From Candidatus Aegiribacteria sp. (GTDB lineage Bacteria > Fermentibacterota > Fermentibacteria > Fermentibacterales > JCC-6): a stretch of DNA of 6,085 bases. Below the pieces are notes generated by a model. That model did not search any database. It had not been told where the DNA came from and saw only the letters and a list, made by a program, of their open reading frames with translations. The stretch is from positions 1-6,085 of the forward strand of contig DAOWNO010000139.1 of assembly GCA_030642525.1 (NCBI GenBank), given 5' to 3'. Both the position numbers and the translations under genes were made by a program. Below, piece after piece: positions 1 through 5,892 of the stretch; the stretch's first letter is position 1; each line of letters begins with the position of its first letter.

Positions 1-415
1 GGGTGGGGTTGTCCCTGCTTCCCCCTTTCGCGAATCTTGTGCTGAAGAGAATGCAGCCGGTTGCCAGCAGCATTACCGAAACGATTACGGGATTATCAAA
101 GCTTTTCTCAATGGAATCCGCCAAGAGGAATCCGGCCAGACCGGCGGGAATCGAACCGATGATAAGCAGTCCCGCAAGAACAAGTGATTTTTTCTTCCTT
201 CTGAAAACACCAGTTACAAGTTCCGCCAGGTCTTTTCTGTAAACAGCGAGAACCGCCATGAGCGTACCCAGATGAACCACGATTTCAAACGTAATATCAC
301 CCTCGGGAACTTTCAGTATCATCCCGGCAAGGGCCAAATGTCCCGAACTGGAAACAGGCAGGAATTCCGTAAGCCCCTGTATAACAGCTAATATGATAAC
401 GGATAAGAACGTCAT
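1..415 (-). CDS. uppP: Undecaprenyl-diphosphatase UppP (BacA), N-terminal part, cut at window edge
   Basis: This integral inner-membrane enzyme dephosphorylates undecaprenyl diphosphate to the monophosphate, recycling the lipid carrier used for peptidoglycan and surface polysaccharides. The visible 138 residues begin MTFLSVIILAVIQGLTEFLP and carry the family signature: Q13-x3-E17 (the (E/Q)xxxE motif) followed by PVSSSGH at residues 20-26. By memory of the E. coli protein, S23 and H26 match its S27 and H30. Further hydrophobic helices follow, at about residues 45-60, 78-98 and 108-124. Family members are about 260-290 aa, so roughly the C-terminal half, including the second active-site region, lies outside the window. 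The start codon overlaps the stop of the aspartate kinase gene as ATGA, and a GGGAG at 427-431 inside that gene can serve as ribosome binding site (11-nt spacing). It is therefore probably the last visible gene of an operon starting with the glycosyltransferase at 2638. Identity is very secure. Confidence 0.95.
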   Translation of the reverse strand, partial: MTFLSVIILAVIQGLTEFLPVSSSGHLALAGMILKVPEGDITFEIVVHLGTLMAVLAVYRKDLAELVTGVFRRKKKSLVLAGLLIIGSIPAGLAGFLLADSIEKSFDNPVIVSVMLLATGCILFSTRFAKGGSRDNPT

Positions 416-1608
416 TGTTCAATGAACTCCCTGTGAAGAACTCTGAGAGCTTCATCCCTCTGCCGCAGAAGAACCAGGGCTGAAATTGTTGCGTGCGAGT
501 CAACCGTCTGGAGCATATCGATACCCGCCTTATCAAGCGCGGAAGAAAATCTTGCCATAACACCTTTAATCCCGTGCATACCTGCCCCTACTATGGATAC
601 CTTCGCGCAGGGCGATATCGTCTCATGGTCAATGTTGTTGAAATTGAGGACTTCGATAACCTTCTCTTTATCCTCAAGCGGAACGGTGAACATGGCCGAT
701 GAATCAAAGACGCTGAACATATCCATCGATACGCCTGCCTCCGCGACAAGACCGAATGCTCGTGAATAGAACTCATGCATCGAAGAACTGTTGTCTGACC
801 TTACTCTGAACTGCGCTGCATCAGGGCCGGAGGCCACTCCTGTTATATATTTACCGCTTCTGAGCATAAAAGGCTCTATTTCAGTAACCTTTTCTCCGGT
901 ATTATGAGACATTACAGCAATTTTGATATCTGCATCACCCGCTATTTCCGAGGCTCTCGGATGCACGATTTTTGCCCCATGCCAGGCCATCTGTCTCAGA
1001 TCCTCTGTGCTAATCCTTTCGATCTTCAGGGCATTCGGAACCTTATCAGGATCGGCAGTGTAAACCGAATCCACTGTTTTATACAGGAGAATTTCATCGG
1101 CCTCCAGCGCAACTCCGAGTACTACAGCAGAAGTATCCGTGCCCCCTCTGCCAAGCGTATTGAGATAACCAAGGGGAGCTACCCCCTGGAAACCAGCTAT
1201 GACAACGACTCTCTGCTTTTTAAGGGATTCCTCTATTCTGGTGGTATCGACACTGACTATCCGGGCATTGCCGGGTACACCATCCGTGCAAATTCCCGCC
1301 TCCCAGCCAGTCAAAGCCACTGCCCTGATACCCATACCCCGCAGAACTGTGGCCATTACAAGAGCGCTGATAACCTCACCGCAGATCATCAGCCTGTCTT
1401 TCTCCATGTCGCTTGATTTACTTGAAATAAGATCAATAAGGGTATCCGTAGCGTAAGGATCACCTTTACGCCCCATAGCGGACACGACAACGATCAGTTT
1501 TTCAGTTTTATCAAGGAGGGATTTACAGTGATTCGCAGCAATATTTCTGACCCTGCTGCTAACCAGACTCTCTCCGCCGAATTTCGCGACCAGCAGTTTC
1601 TTCCGCAA
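412..1608 (-). CDS. dapG: Aspartate kinase, monofunctional DapG-type, with unusual nucleotide-site residues
   Basis: Aspartate kinases phosphorylate L-aspartate, the first step to lysine, diaminopimelate, threonine and methionine. With the chosen TTG start the protein is 398 aa, normal for a monofunctional enzyme. The amino-acid kinase domain spans about residues 5-245: AKFGGES at 8-14, SAMGRKGDPYATD at 43-55, GEVISA at 77-82, GRGGTDTSA at 153-161, YTADP at 183-187 and HGAKIVHPRA at 210-219. Two ACT domains follow (about 255-325 and 335-398). SAMGRKGDPYATD and the C-terminal CAKVSIVGAGMHGIKGV and LQTVDSHATI stretches strongly recall Bacillus subtilis DapG, the diaminopimelate-sensitive isozyme. 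The start at 1608 is preferred because AAGGAG lies 10 nt upstream (1619-1624) and it places KFGG at the usual distance from the N-terminus. ATG 1635 or a longer form is possible but lacks a good site. Several usually conserved residues differ: KFGG[ST]S is KFGGES, TDVxG is KTVDS and DPR is DPD. It may be altered in activity or a regulatory paralogue. Confidence 0.92.
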   Translation of the reverse strand: MRKKLLVAKFGGESLVSSRVRNIAANHCKSLLDKTEKLIVVVSAMGRKGDPYATDTLIDLISSKSSDMEKDRLMICGEVISALVMATVLRGMGIRAVALTGWEAGICTDGVPGNARIVSVDTTRIEESLKKQRVVVIAGFQGVAPLGYLNTLGRGGTDTSAVVLGVALEADEILLYKTVDSVYTADPDKVPNALKIERISTEDLRQMAWHGAKIVHPRASEIAGDADIKIAVMSHNTGEKVTEIEPFMLRSGKYITGVASGPDAAQFRVRSDNSSSMHEFYSRAFGLVAEAGVSMDMFSVFDSSAMFTVPLEDKEKVIEVLNFNNIDHETISPCAKVSIVGAGMHGIKGVMARFSSALDKAGIDMLQTVDSHATISALVLLRQRDEALRVLHREFIEQ

Positions 1609-2638
1609 GGCTAACAAACTCCTTTCCTGTATCATGCCAGCTGAAGAGCTTCTCAGCTCTCCTGTGCGCATTCATAGACATTTTTTCCCTCATTGTTCCA
1701 TCAATAATCAATTCTTCCAGGTACTTTGTACAGCCCTCAACATCGCCGGGAGTTATCAGATACCCGTTAACACCATGTGTTACAAGTTCCGGAACTGCGC
1801 CCACATTTGCAGCCACAACCGGCAGTCCCGCCCACATAGCCTCAGCAATCGCGATACCATATCCTTCCCAGCGCGAAAGATTCGCGAGGATATGACTTTG
1901 ATTATACAATGCATGCAGATCATCCTGGGAAATATGACCCAGGAAAGTTACCTTTTCACGGAGGACAGGGGTATCCGCCTCTTTCAGAACCGCTTCCGTA
2001 TAACTGATATCAATCGTATCATCCCCTAATATCAGCAGATGAAAATCATTATTCCCCAATCCCGCGCATGCCTTAACAAGAGTAAGCTGATCCTTTCTGG
2101 GACATAGGGTTCCGACAGATAGAATGCGTATCGGCTTCCGCTTTCTCCCGCTCGGTATAAGTTCAAACCGTTCGAAGCCAGGTGGAATAATACAGAGCTT
2201 ATCTTCCGGTATTCCCAGGGACACCACATCTTTGGCAGTATTCAGGCTGTTCACCCATATTTTATTTCCGCATGAAAGGAGCCAGCGGATAATTTTACTT
2301 CTAACTATTGATACATCATAGGATCTATCATGCCACTCCAGATGATGAACGAGATAAAGAACAGGGTACTTCCGCAGCAGCAAAAGTAATCTCAAAGGTA
2401 CCATAAAACTGTAGCTCTTGCTTATCACAATCAAATCAGGATTGAACTTCAGCACCCGCCGGAAAACATGGAAAGACCCGCCAATACGCGAACCTCTTAT
2501 TTTCTCAGGTATTGTCATGAAATGCACAACGTCTACCTCATGCCCTGCCTGAAGCAAAGCATCAGCCATTTTGAAATTGAAGTAGTATCCGCCGGTACTG
2601 AAATTCCTGAGTCCCAGCATTACAAAAGATATTCTCAT
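1559..2638 (-). CDS. GT-B glycosyltransferase, family 4 (group 1)
   Basis: This is a retaining GT-B glycosyltransferase of family 4 that would transfer a sugar from a nucleotide-sugar donor, probably at the cytoplasmic face of the membrane. With the ATG at 2638 it is 359 aa, typical for the family. The N-terminal Rossmann-like domain begins MRISFVMLGLRNFSTGGYYF with the family's glycine-rich loop, followed by GHEVDVVHF. The donor-binding half shows VNSLNTAKDV (129-138), IIPPGFE (150-156), LSVGTLCPRKD (173-183) and the signature E258-x7-E266 in EGYGIAIAEAMWAGLPVVA. After that come GAVPELV and NGYLITPGD. A TTG start 30 nt upstream is possible, but it has no ribosome binding site; GAAAG precedes the chosen ATG at 7-nt spacing. 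The 3' end overlaps the aspartate kinase start by about 50 bp. A sigma70-like promoter at 2683-2711 should drive it. No transmembrane segment or signal peptide is seen. Donor and acceptor cannot be inferred. Confidence 0.93.
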   Translation of the reverse strand: MRISFVMLGLRNFSTGGYYFNFKMADALLQAGHEVDVVHFMTIPEKIRGSRIGGSFHVFRRVLKFNPDLIVISKSYSFMVPLRLLLLLRKYPVLYLVHHLEWHDRSYDVSIVRSKIIRWLLSCGNKIWVNSLNTAKDVVSLGIPEDKLCIIPPGFERFELIPSGRKRKPIRILSVGTLCPRKDQLTLVKACAGLGNNDFHLLILGDDTIDISYTEAVLKEADTPVLREKVTFLGHISQDDLHALYNQSHILANLSRWEGYGIAIAEAMWAGLPVVAANVGAVPELVTHGVNGYLITPGDVEGCTKYLEELIIDGTMREKMSMNAHRRAEKLFSWHDTGKEFVSLAEETAGREIRRRESG

Positions 2639-2672
2639 ACCGTGTCTTTCGATAAATTTTCGACTCAATAAT

Positions 2673-2744
2673 ATGACTGAAGAGTATAAATAAACACATA
2701 ATGTAAGTCACATTTTTCAGCAACAGCGATGGAACATGACTGAA
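2673..2744 (-). repeat. Direct repeat pair TTCAGTCAT flanking the promoter
   Basis: The 9-mer TTCAGTCAT occurs on the minus strand at 2744-2736 and again at 2681-2673, exactly 63 bp apart. Including flanks, 13 of 16 positions agree (ACCTTTCAGTCATGTT and ACTCTTCAGTCATATT). One copy overlaps the predicted transcription start and the other lies about 60-68 bp upstream. The spacing is about six helical turns, so the copies face the same side of the DNA, as expected for two sites of one regulator. The repeat is seen directly; the regulatory role is inferred, and chance is not excluded. Confidence 0.4.
2683..2711 (-). promoter_or_regulatory. Sigma70-like promoter for the glycosyltransferase-aspartate kinase-uppP unit
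   Basis: On the minus strand GTGACT (-35, 2711-2706; 4 of 6 consensus bases) and TATACT (-10, 2688-2683; 5 of 6) are separated by exactly 17 bp. Transcription would start near 2676, giving a leader of about 38 nt before the ATG at 2638. It lies in the only non-coding gap between the two glycosyltransferase genes, which argues that the downstream unit has its own promoter. The prediction is by eye from consensus matching. Confidence 0.5.
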
Positions 2745-2829
2745 AGGTTTATCATGAACATCGTCCATGTGCGCTGTCAGCCCGGACTCATCACAAATTC
2801 ACGGTGCTGATAAACTACTGAGGGGATAA

Positions 2830-3768
2830 TCAGCCGGTCTTTCTTCTGAAATGCTCTCTGATTGCTCTGACGGATAGAATCGGGTGTTTAAGAATTTCCA
2901 GAGTAAGTTGCTGCAATTCCTTAATGTCCAATTTCTTACCTGAATGTTTGTTAATAACAATGCAATACATATAGTACAGGTGATTCAGAAAAATTGCGGC
3001 TGTTCTTTCAGTCTGCAATCTATTTTCAATTGCCCATTTAAAGAGAGTTTCCCACATCAGATTGTTGGTAAAGTATCGGTTATAATCAGACAGGATTCTG
3101 TTCCCGCTGTGAACCCTCCTCATGGCAACCGGAGTATTAAACCTGCCCGGATAAAGTCTTCCGAACTGAGCCATTTGAATATTCATGGCGTAATCCTGAT
3201 GCAATCTAAGATTCTCGAAGAAAAAGCCACACTTATCAAATATGCTTTTCCTGATTGTAAGACCATCAAGGCTGAATGTCCCTTTTTTGTTTCCCAGAAG
3301 CAGATCGCAAAGTTTTTCCGGAGAAACACGTTCCGGTAAGGTTGTAATGTCGTTTTCCCCGTGGGAAATCCACTTTTTCTCAGCTTCATCATCCTCAAAG
3401 CAGACGCCTATGGCTTCGTATACTCCGTCAATACTTTTATGCTTTCCGAATAACTCCGCAGCAACCTTGAATCGATCTGCAAGATAAAAATCGTCAGCAT
3501 CAAGAAATGCCAGATACTCCATTGAAGCATTTCTCACTCCCAGGTTTCTGGTCGCTCCAGCCCCGTGGTTTTCTCCATCAGGATGGCGGATCAGCGATAC
3601 ATTCGGGTATTCCCTCTCAAGGGATCTGCATACAGCAATGCTACCGTCAGTTGAATTATCTTCAGCAAGTATTACTTCAGCCGTTTCTGCCTGATCAAGA
3701 GCAGACACAACTGCACTCCTAACAAACTCTTCCGCATTGTAGACAGGTATAACTACACTTATTTTCAT
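2830..3768 (-). CDS. GT-A glycosyltransferase, family 2
   Basis: This is an inverting family 2 glycosyltransferase with a GT-A fold, expected to transfer a sugar from a nucleotide-sugar to a growing glycan or lipid-linked acceptor in the cytoplasm. From the ATG at 3768 it is 312 aa. The start MKISVVIPVYNAEEFV is the classic family N-terminus. EDNSTDGS (36-43) forms the nucleotide-binding loop and FLDADD (88-93) contains the metal-binding DxD motif. GAGATRNLGV (69-78) is the conserved region between them. HQDYAM (190-195) occupies the usual position of the catalytic-base ED motif. The C-terminal third (about 230-312) is helical and basic, ending RRKTG, and no obvious membrane helix is present. 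Starts at ATG 3780 or TTG 3813 would add 4 or 15 residues; none has a strong ribosome binding site, and 3768 is chosen because it fits the family N-terminus. The gene is transcribed divergently from the glycosyltransferase at 3880, and 191 bp separate it from the next gene. Confidence 0.92.
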   Translation of the reverse strand: MKISVVIPVYNAEEFVRSAVVSALDQAETAEVILAEDNSTDGSIAVCRSLEREYPNVSLIRHPDGENHGAGATRNLGVRNASMEYLAFLDADDFYLADRFKVAAELFGKHKSIDGVYEAIGVCFEDDEAEKKWISHGENDITTLPERVSPEKLCDLLLGNKKGTFSLDGLTIRKSIFDKCGFFFENLRLHQDYAMNIQMAQFGRLYPGRFNTPVAMRRVHSGNRILSDYNRYFTNNLMWETLFKWAIENRLQTERTAAIFLNHLYYMYCIVINKHSGKKLDIKELQQLTLEILKHPILSVRAIREHFRRKTG

Positions 3769-3791
3769 ATTGACTTTCATTGCATAATTTC

Positions 3792-3820
3792 TTGAATATT
3801 CACGCGGTATCAACTATACT
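3792..3820 (+). promoter_or_regulatory. Sigma70-like promoter for the plus-strand glycosyltransferase
   Basis: TTGAAT (-35, 3792-3797; 4 of 6) and TATACT (-10, 3815-3820; 5 of 6) are separated by exactly 17 bp within the divergent intergenic region. The predicted start near 3827 gives a leader of about 53 nt. The -10 hexamer is identical to that of the minus-strand promoter at 2683-2688. The -10 overlaps a near-palindrome ACTATACT, whose minus-strand reading TATAGT could be a -10 for the divergent gene, but no matching -35 is visible there. Confidence 0.5.
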
Positions 3821-3879
3821 ACCTGCAACGTTACACTATCGTAATATGTCAAATGAAATTGGAAATAGTCGATTAACTC

Positions 3880-5178
3880 ATGGATAACAGCCTTGTGTAT
3901 CTCGCATATTCGTTCCCACCCCTAAGCAGCGGCGCTAATACCAGGAATGTTTTACTGCCCAAGTATCTGCCGCGATTCGGCTGGAAATTCAGCGTACTGA
4001 CATCCGCTGAACCCAGGGGGTTACCACTGGATTATACACTCCTTGAAAAAATACCTGAAGAAACCATCATAAGAAGAGTGCGTCACCTTGATATAATGAC
4101 TGTTCTGAGGAAACTTACGGGAAAAAAGAATACTCAGCTTACCGGTTCATTTCAAAGAGAAGGAAATCGGATTACCCCTTGGGATATTTTAAAATTCTAC
4201 TCCCTCATTCCTGACAGAGCAATCACCTGGATGCCTGATGTCGTCCCCGCCGGCATAAAACTTGTTCGTGATACAAATGCAAAAGTTATTCTATCGGCAG
4301 GTCCGCACCATTCTCTCCATCTACACGCTTGGCTTATCAGCAGGATTACGGGAATAAAATGGATTCCTTACTTTGGTGATCTCTGGATATACGATTCATA
4401 TATGCAATATCCGCCCGGTCCCATAAAGTGGATTCACAGTTTACTCGAAAGGGCTGTAGTGGGTAATGCAGATGGTATAATCACGACTACTCCGCTTTCT
4501 TCGAAATACTTCATTGACAGATACGGCTACAGCTGTCCGCCCTGTACAGAGGTGATTAATGGATATGATCCCGAGAAACTGCCTGACACAACCGGCGGTA
4601 TCCACAGGACAGACAAGAGGCTGACAATTACATATACGGGAAATCTTATAGGATTCCTCGCTCCGCTTTACCTGCCGGATGGAATAGAAGGCTTTCTTGC
4701 AGCAGAACCTGAAGCGGAAGTCAGATTCGTATTCGTTGGTTCCTTTGATCCGGGACTTAAAGCCAGACTGCAATCCGGCAGGTCAGGAAGCGTAGTTGAG
4801 TTTGTCGATAGAGTATCTGCGGATGAAGTTCGGAAATACCAGCTCGAAGCTGATGTACTGATGACCTGCGTTGCAGACCGTCCCGGATGCGAAGTTAAGA
4901 ATAACGCGAAACTTGCAGAATATGTAACGGCCGGAAAAACAATTTTAATTCTGTCCAGAAAAGGGGATATGGCCGATTTTCTTGAAGAAATGCGGGGCGG
5001 TTATTTTTCCGAGCCTGATCCGGAAGAAGTAACTGAAACACTTCAGAGAATTTACAGTGACTGGAATTCAGGTCAGCTTAAAGGTCCCACTGATCCTATC
5101 GCTTCAGCCCGTATTTTTGACATGCGCTCGAATATCCGCAATCTGGCCGATTTCCTTGATAAAATTGTCAGCAGCTAA
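3880..5178 (+). CDS. GT-B glycosyltransferase (family 4-like)
   Basis: This 432-aa protein has the layout of bacterial GT-B glycosyltransferases with a family 4-like N-terminal domain. SFPPLSSGANTR (11-22) matches the N-terminal PPxxSGxxxR donor/acceptor loop. ILSAGPHHSLHLHAWLI (137-153) matches the usual SxPPxSxHxxA helix, and IKWIPYFGDLW (159-169) takes the place of the usual WVADFRDPW. ADGIITTTPLSSKYF (197-211) and VINGYDPE (225-232) lead into the second domain. There, ITYTGNLIGF (250-259), VRFVFVGSFDPG (281-292) and KNNAKLAEYVTAGKTILIL (340-358) form the nucleotide-sugar side; AKLAEY fills the place of KxxEY rather than a typical E-x7-E. The change from FRDPW to FGDLW removes a usually conserved arginine. 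The ATG at 3880 lacks a good ribosome binding site (only GGAAAT 13 nt upstream), but the N-terminal motif leaves no room for a later start. The gene likely builds a surface glycan with its neighbours. Its substrate is unknown. Confidence 0.85.
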   Translation: MDNSLVYLAYSFPPLSSGANTRNVLLPKYLPRFGWKFSVLTSAEPRGLPLDYTLLEKIPEETIIRRVRHLDIMTVLRKLTGKKNTQLTGSFQREGNRITPWDILKFYSLIPDRAITWMPDVVPAGIKLVRDTNAKVILSAGPHHSLHLHAWLISRITGIKWIPYFGDLWIYDSYMQYPPGPIKWIHSLLERAVVGNADGIITTTPLSSKYFIDRYGYSCPPCTEVINGYDPEKLPDTTGGIHRTDKRLTITYTGNLIGFLAPLYLPDGIEGFLAAEPEAEVRFVFVGSFDPGLKARLQSGRSGSVVEFVDRVSADEVRKYQLEADVLMTCVADRPGCEVKNNAKLAEYVTAGKTILILSRKGDMADFLEEMRGGYFSEPDPEEVTETLQRIYSDWNSGQLKGPTDPIASARIFDMRSNIRNLADFLDKIVSS

Positions 5179-5235
5179 TACGGAATAATAGATAATCATG
5201 AAAATTCAGATTTTGAAAACAGGATTGACTTTCTG

Positions 5236-5264
5236 TGAATATGTTATATTTATGAACATATTCA
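5236..5264 (+). promoter_or_regulatory. Probable TetR operator: perfect 10-bp inverted repeat
   Basis: TGAATATGTT (5236-5245) and AACATATTCA (5255-5264) are exact reverse complements separated by 9 nt, ending 16 nt before the ATG of the TetR-family gene. A -35-like TTGACT (5225-5230; 5 of 6) lies just upstream. The -10 region would fall within the AT-rich palindrome, although no hexamer at 16-18 bp spacing is a strong match (TATATT at 5245-5250 is only 14 bp away). A bound dimer would therefore block the promoter, the usual autorepression arrangement of TetR regulators. The palindrome is seen; the binding is inferred. Confidence 0.7.
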
Positions 5265-5269
5265 TATTT

Positions 5270-5274
5270 GGAGG
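5270..5274 (+). promoter_or_regulatory. Strong ribosome binding site of the TetR-family gene
   Basis: GGAGG lies 6 nt before the ATG at 5281 and fixes that start. It is the best Shine-Dalgarno sequence in the window together with GAGGGG at 5875-5880, which serves the next gene. Confidence 0.85.
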
Positions 5275-5280
5275 TTATTC

Positions 5281-5892
5281 ATGGGATTAAGGGAGATAAA
5301 GAAGGAACGAGCCCGAAGAGCAATACTTAAAGAAGCCAGGGAAATGTTCTTCAGCAAAGGTTTCGATGGAACTACAATAGAATCAATCGCTGAAGAGGCT
5401 GAGGTTGCGGTGGGAACGGTGTACAACTACTTCGAATCAAAAAGCGCGATAATTCTTGCCATCACCGCCGATGACACATCGGAGGCTTTGAATGAAAATT
5501 TCCATATCTCTGAGACCTGTACAGTGATTGAAATCGTGAAACAGTACGCAGATACTTTTATGAAAAGCCTGTCTATGTATCCCAAGAGGCTTGTTCGCGA
5601 ATTGATGAGAGAAACATGGAGCAACAAACCTATCAGCAATAATCTCATTAAGCAGGGCCAGACGCTGATGACGGGCCTGAAGAGTTTGCTCAGGGAGTTG
5701 ATAGACAGCCGCAGGCTCAAATCAGGCACGGACATCGAACATACGTCTATGGTGATATACGGAATCGTCAGTACCGCGCTCATGTGGTACGCGGCAGATG
5801 AGAACAGGACTTCGGAACAGTTGATGGAATCCCTTGAGAAAATGCTTGAGGTTCTTTTCATAGGGCTCGCTCCCGAGGGGAAAAGCGTATGA
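5281..5892 (+). CDS. TetR/AcrR-family transcriptional repressor
   Basis: This 203-aa protein is of typical length for a dimeric TetR-family repressor, which leaves DNA when a ligand binds its C-terminal domain. The N-terminal DNA-binding domain (about 8-60) starts with a basic helix, RARRAILKEAREMFFSKGF. The helix-turn-helix follows: TTIESIAEEA (31-40) then VAVGTVYNYFESKSAI (42-57), with the hallmark GTVYNYFxSK. The remainder (about 65-200) is helical, as in the ligand-binding domain, and has no recognisable ligand signature. A perfect inverted repeat immediately upstream is the likely operator, so the gene probably represses itself and the coupled downstream gene. Its stop codon overlaps the next start as ATGA. 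From context, its ligand may be a toxic or membrane-active compound; the sequence does not name it. Confidence 0.95.
   Translation: MGLREIKKERARRAILKEAREMFFSKGFDGTTIESIAEEAEVAVGTVYNYFESKSAIILAITADDTSEALNENFHISETCTVIEIVKQYADTFMKSLSMYPKRLVRELMRETWSNKPISNNLIKQGQTLMTGLKSLLRELIDSRRLKSGTDIEHTSMVIYGIVSTALMWYAADENRTSEQLMESLEKMLEVLFIGLAPEGKSV

Larger units (their letters stand above)
2639..2829. other. Intergenic region between two glycosyltransferase genes
   Basis: These 191 bp are AT-rich relative to their neighbours and hold no convincing gene. A 68-codon minus-strand frame runs through it into the family 4 glycosyltransferase, but it has no ribosome binding site and no recognisable domain. The region holds the promoter and repeat pair listed separately. 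It also contains a weak interrupted inverted repeat: CGATGGAACATG at 2727-2738 opposite CATGAACATCG at 2753-2763, with a 14-nt loop. No GC-rich hairpin with a T-run follows the stop codon of the family 2 gene, so no intrinsic terminator is evident. Confidence 0.6.

Noticed and set aside
904..1416. A 170-codon plus-strand open frame opposite the aspartate kinase gene
   Set aside because: It is fully antisense to a clear kinase domain, shows no recognisable domain and has the composition of a shadow frame.
2562..2768. A 68-codon minus-strand frame spanning the intergenic gap and the start of the family 4 glycosyltransferase
   Set aside because: It has no ribosome binding site or domain, overlaps the predicted promoter, and more than a third lies out of frame in a certain gene.
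3847..3852. Perfect TTGACA on the minus strand as a -35 for the family 2 glycosyltransferase
   Set aside because: The hexamer 17 bp downstream is GTTGCA and none at 16-18 bp resembles a -10; the nearest good one (TATAGT) is 28 bp away.
4441..4773. A 110-codon minus-strand open frame inside the plus-strand glycosyltransferase
   Set aside because: It is antisense to well-supported coding sequence and has no ribosome binding site or recognisable motif.
5201..5214. AAAATTCAGATTTT as a terminator after the plus-strand glycosyltransferase
   Set aside because: The stem is 5 bp of A-T pairs only, has no GC core and no proper T-run after it, and is too weak for an intrinsic terminator.
5427..5861. 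A 144-codon minus-strand open frame opposite the TetR gene
   Set aside because: It lies within a confident TetR gene; its serine- and leucine-rich translation is a mirror of that gene's codons.
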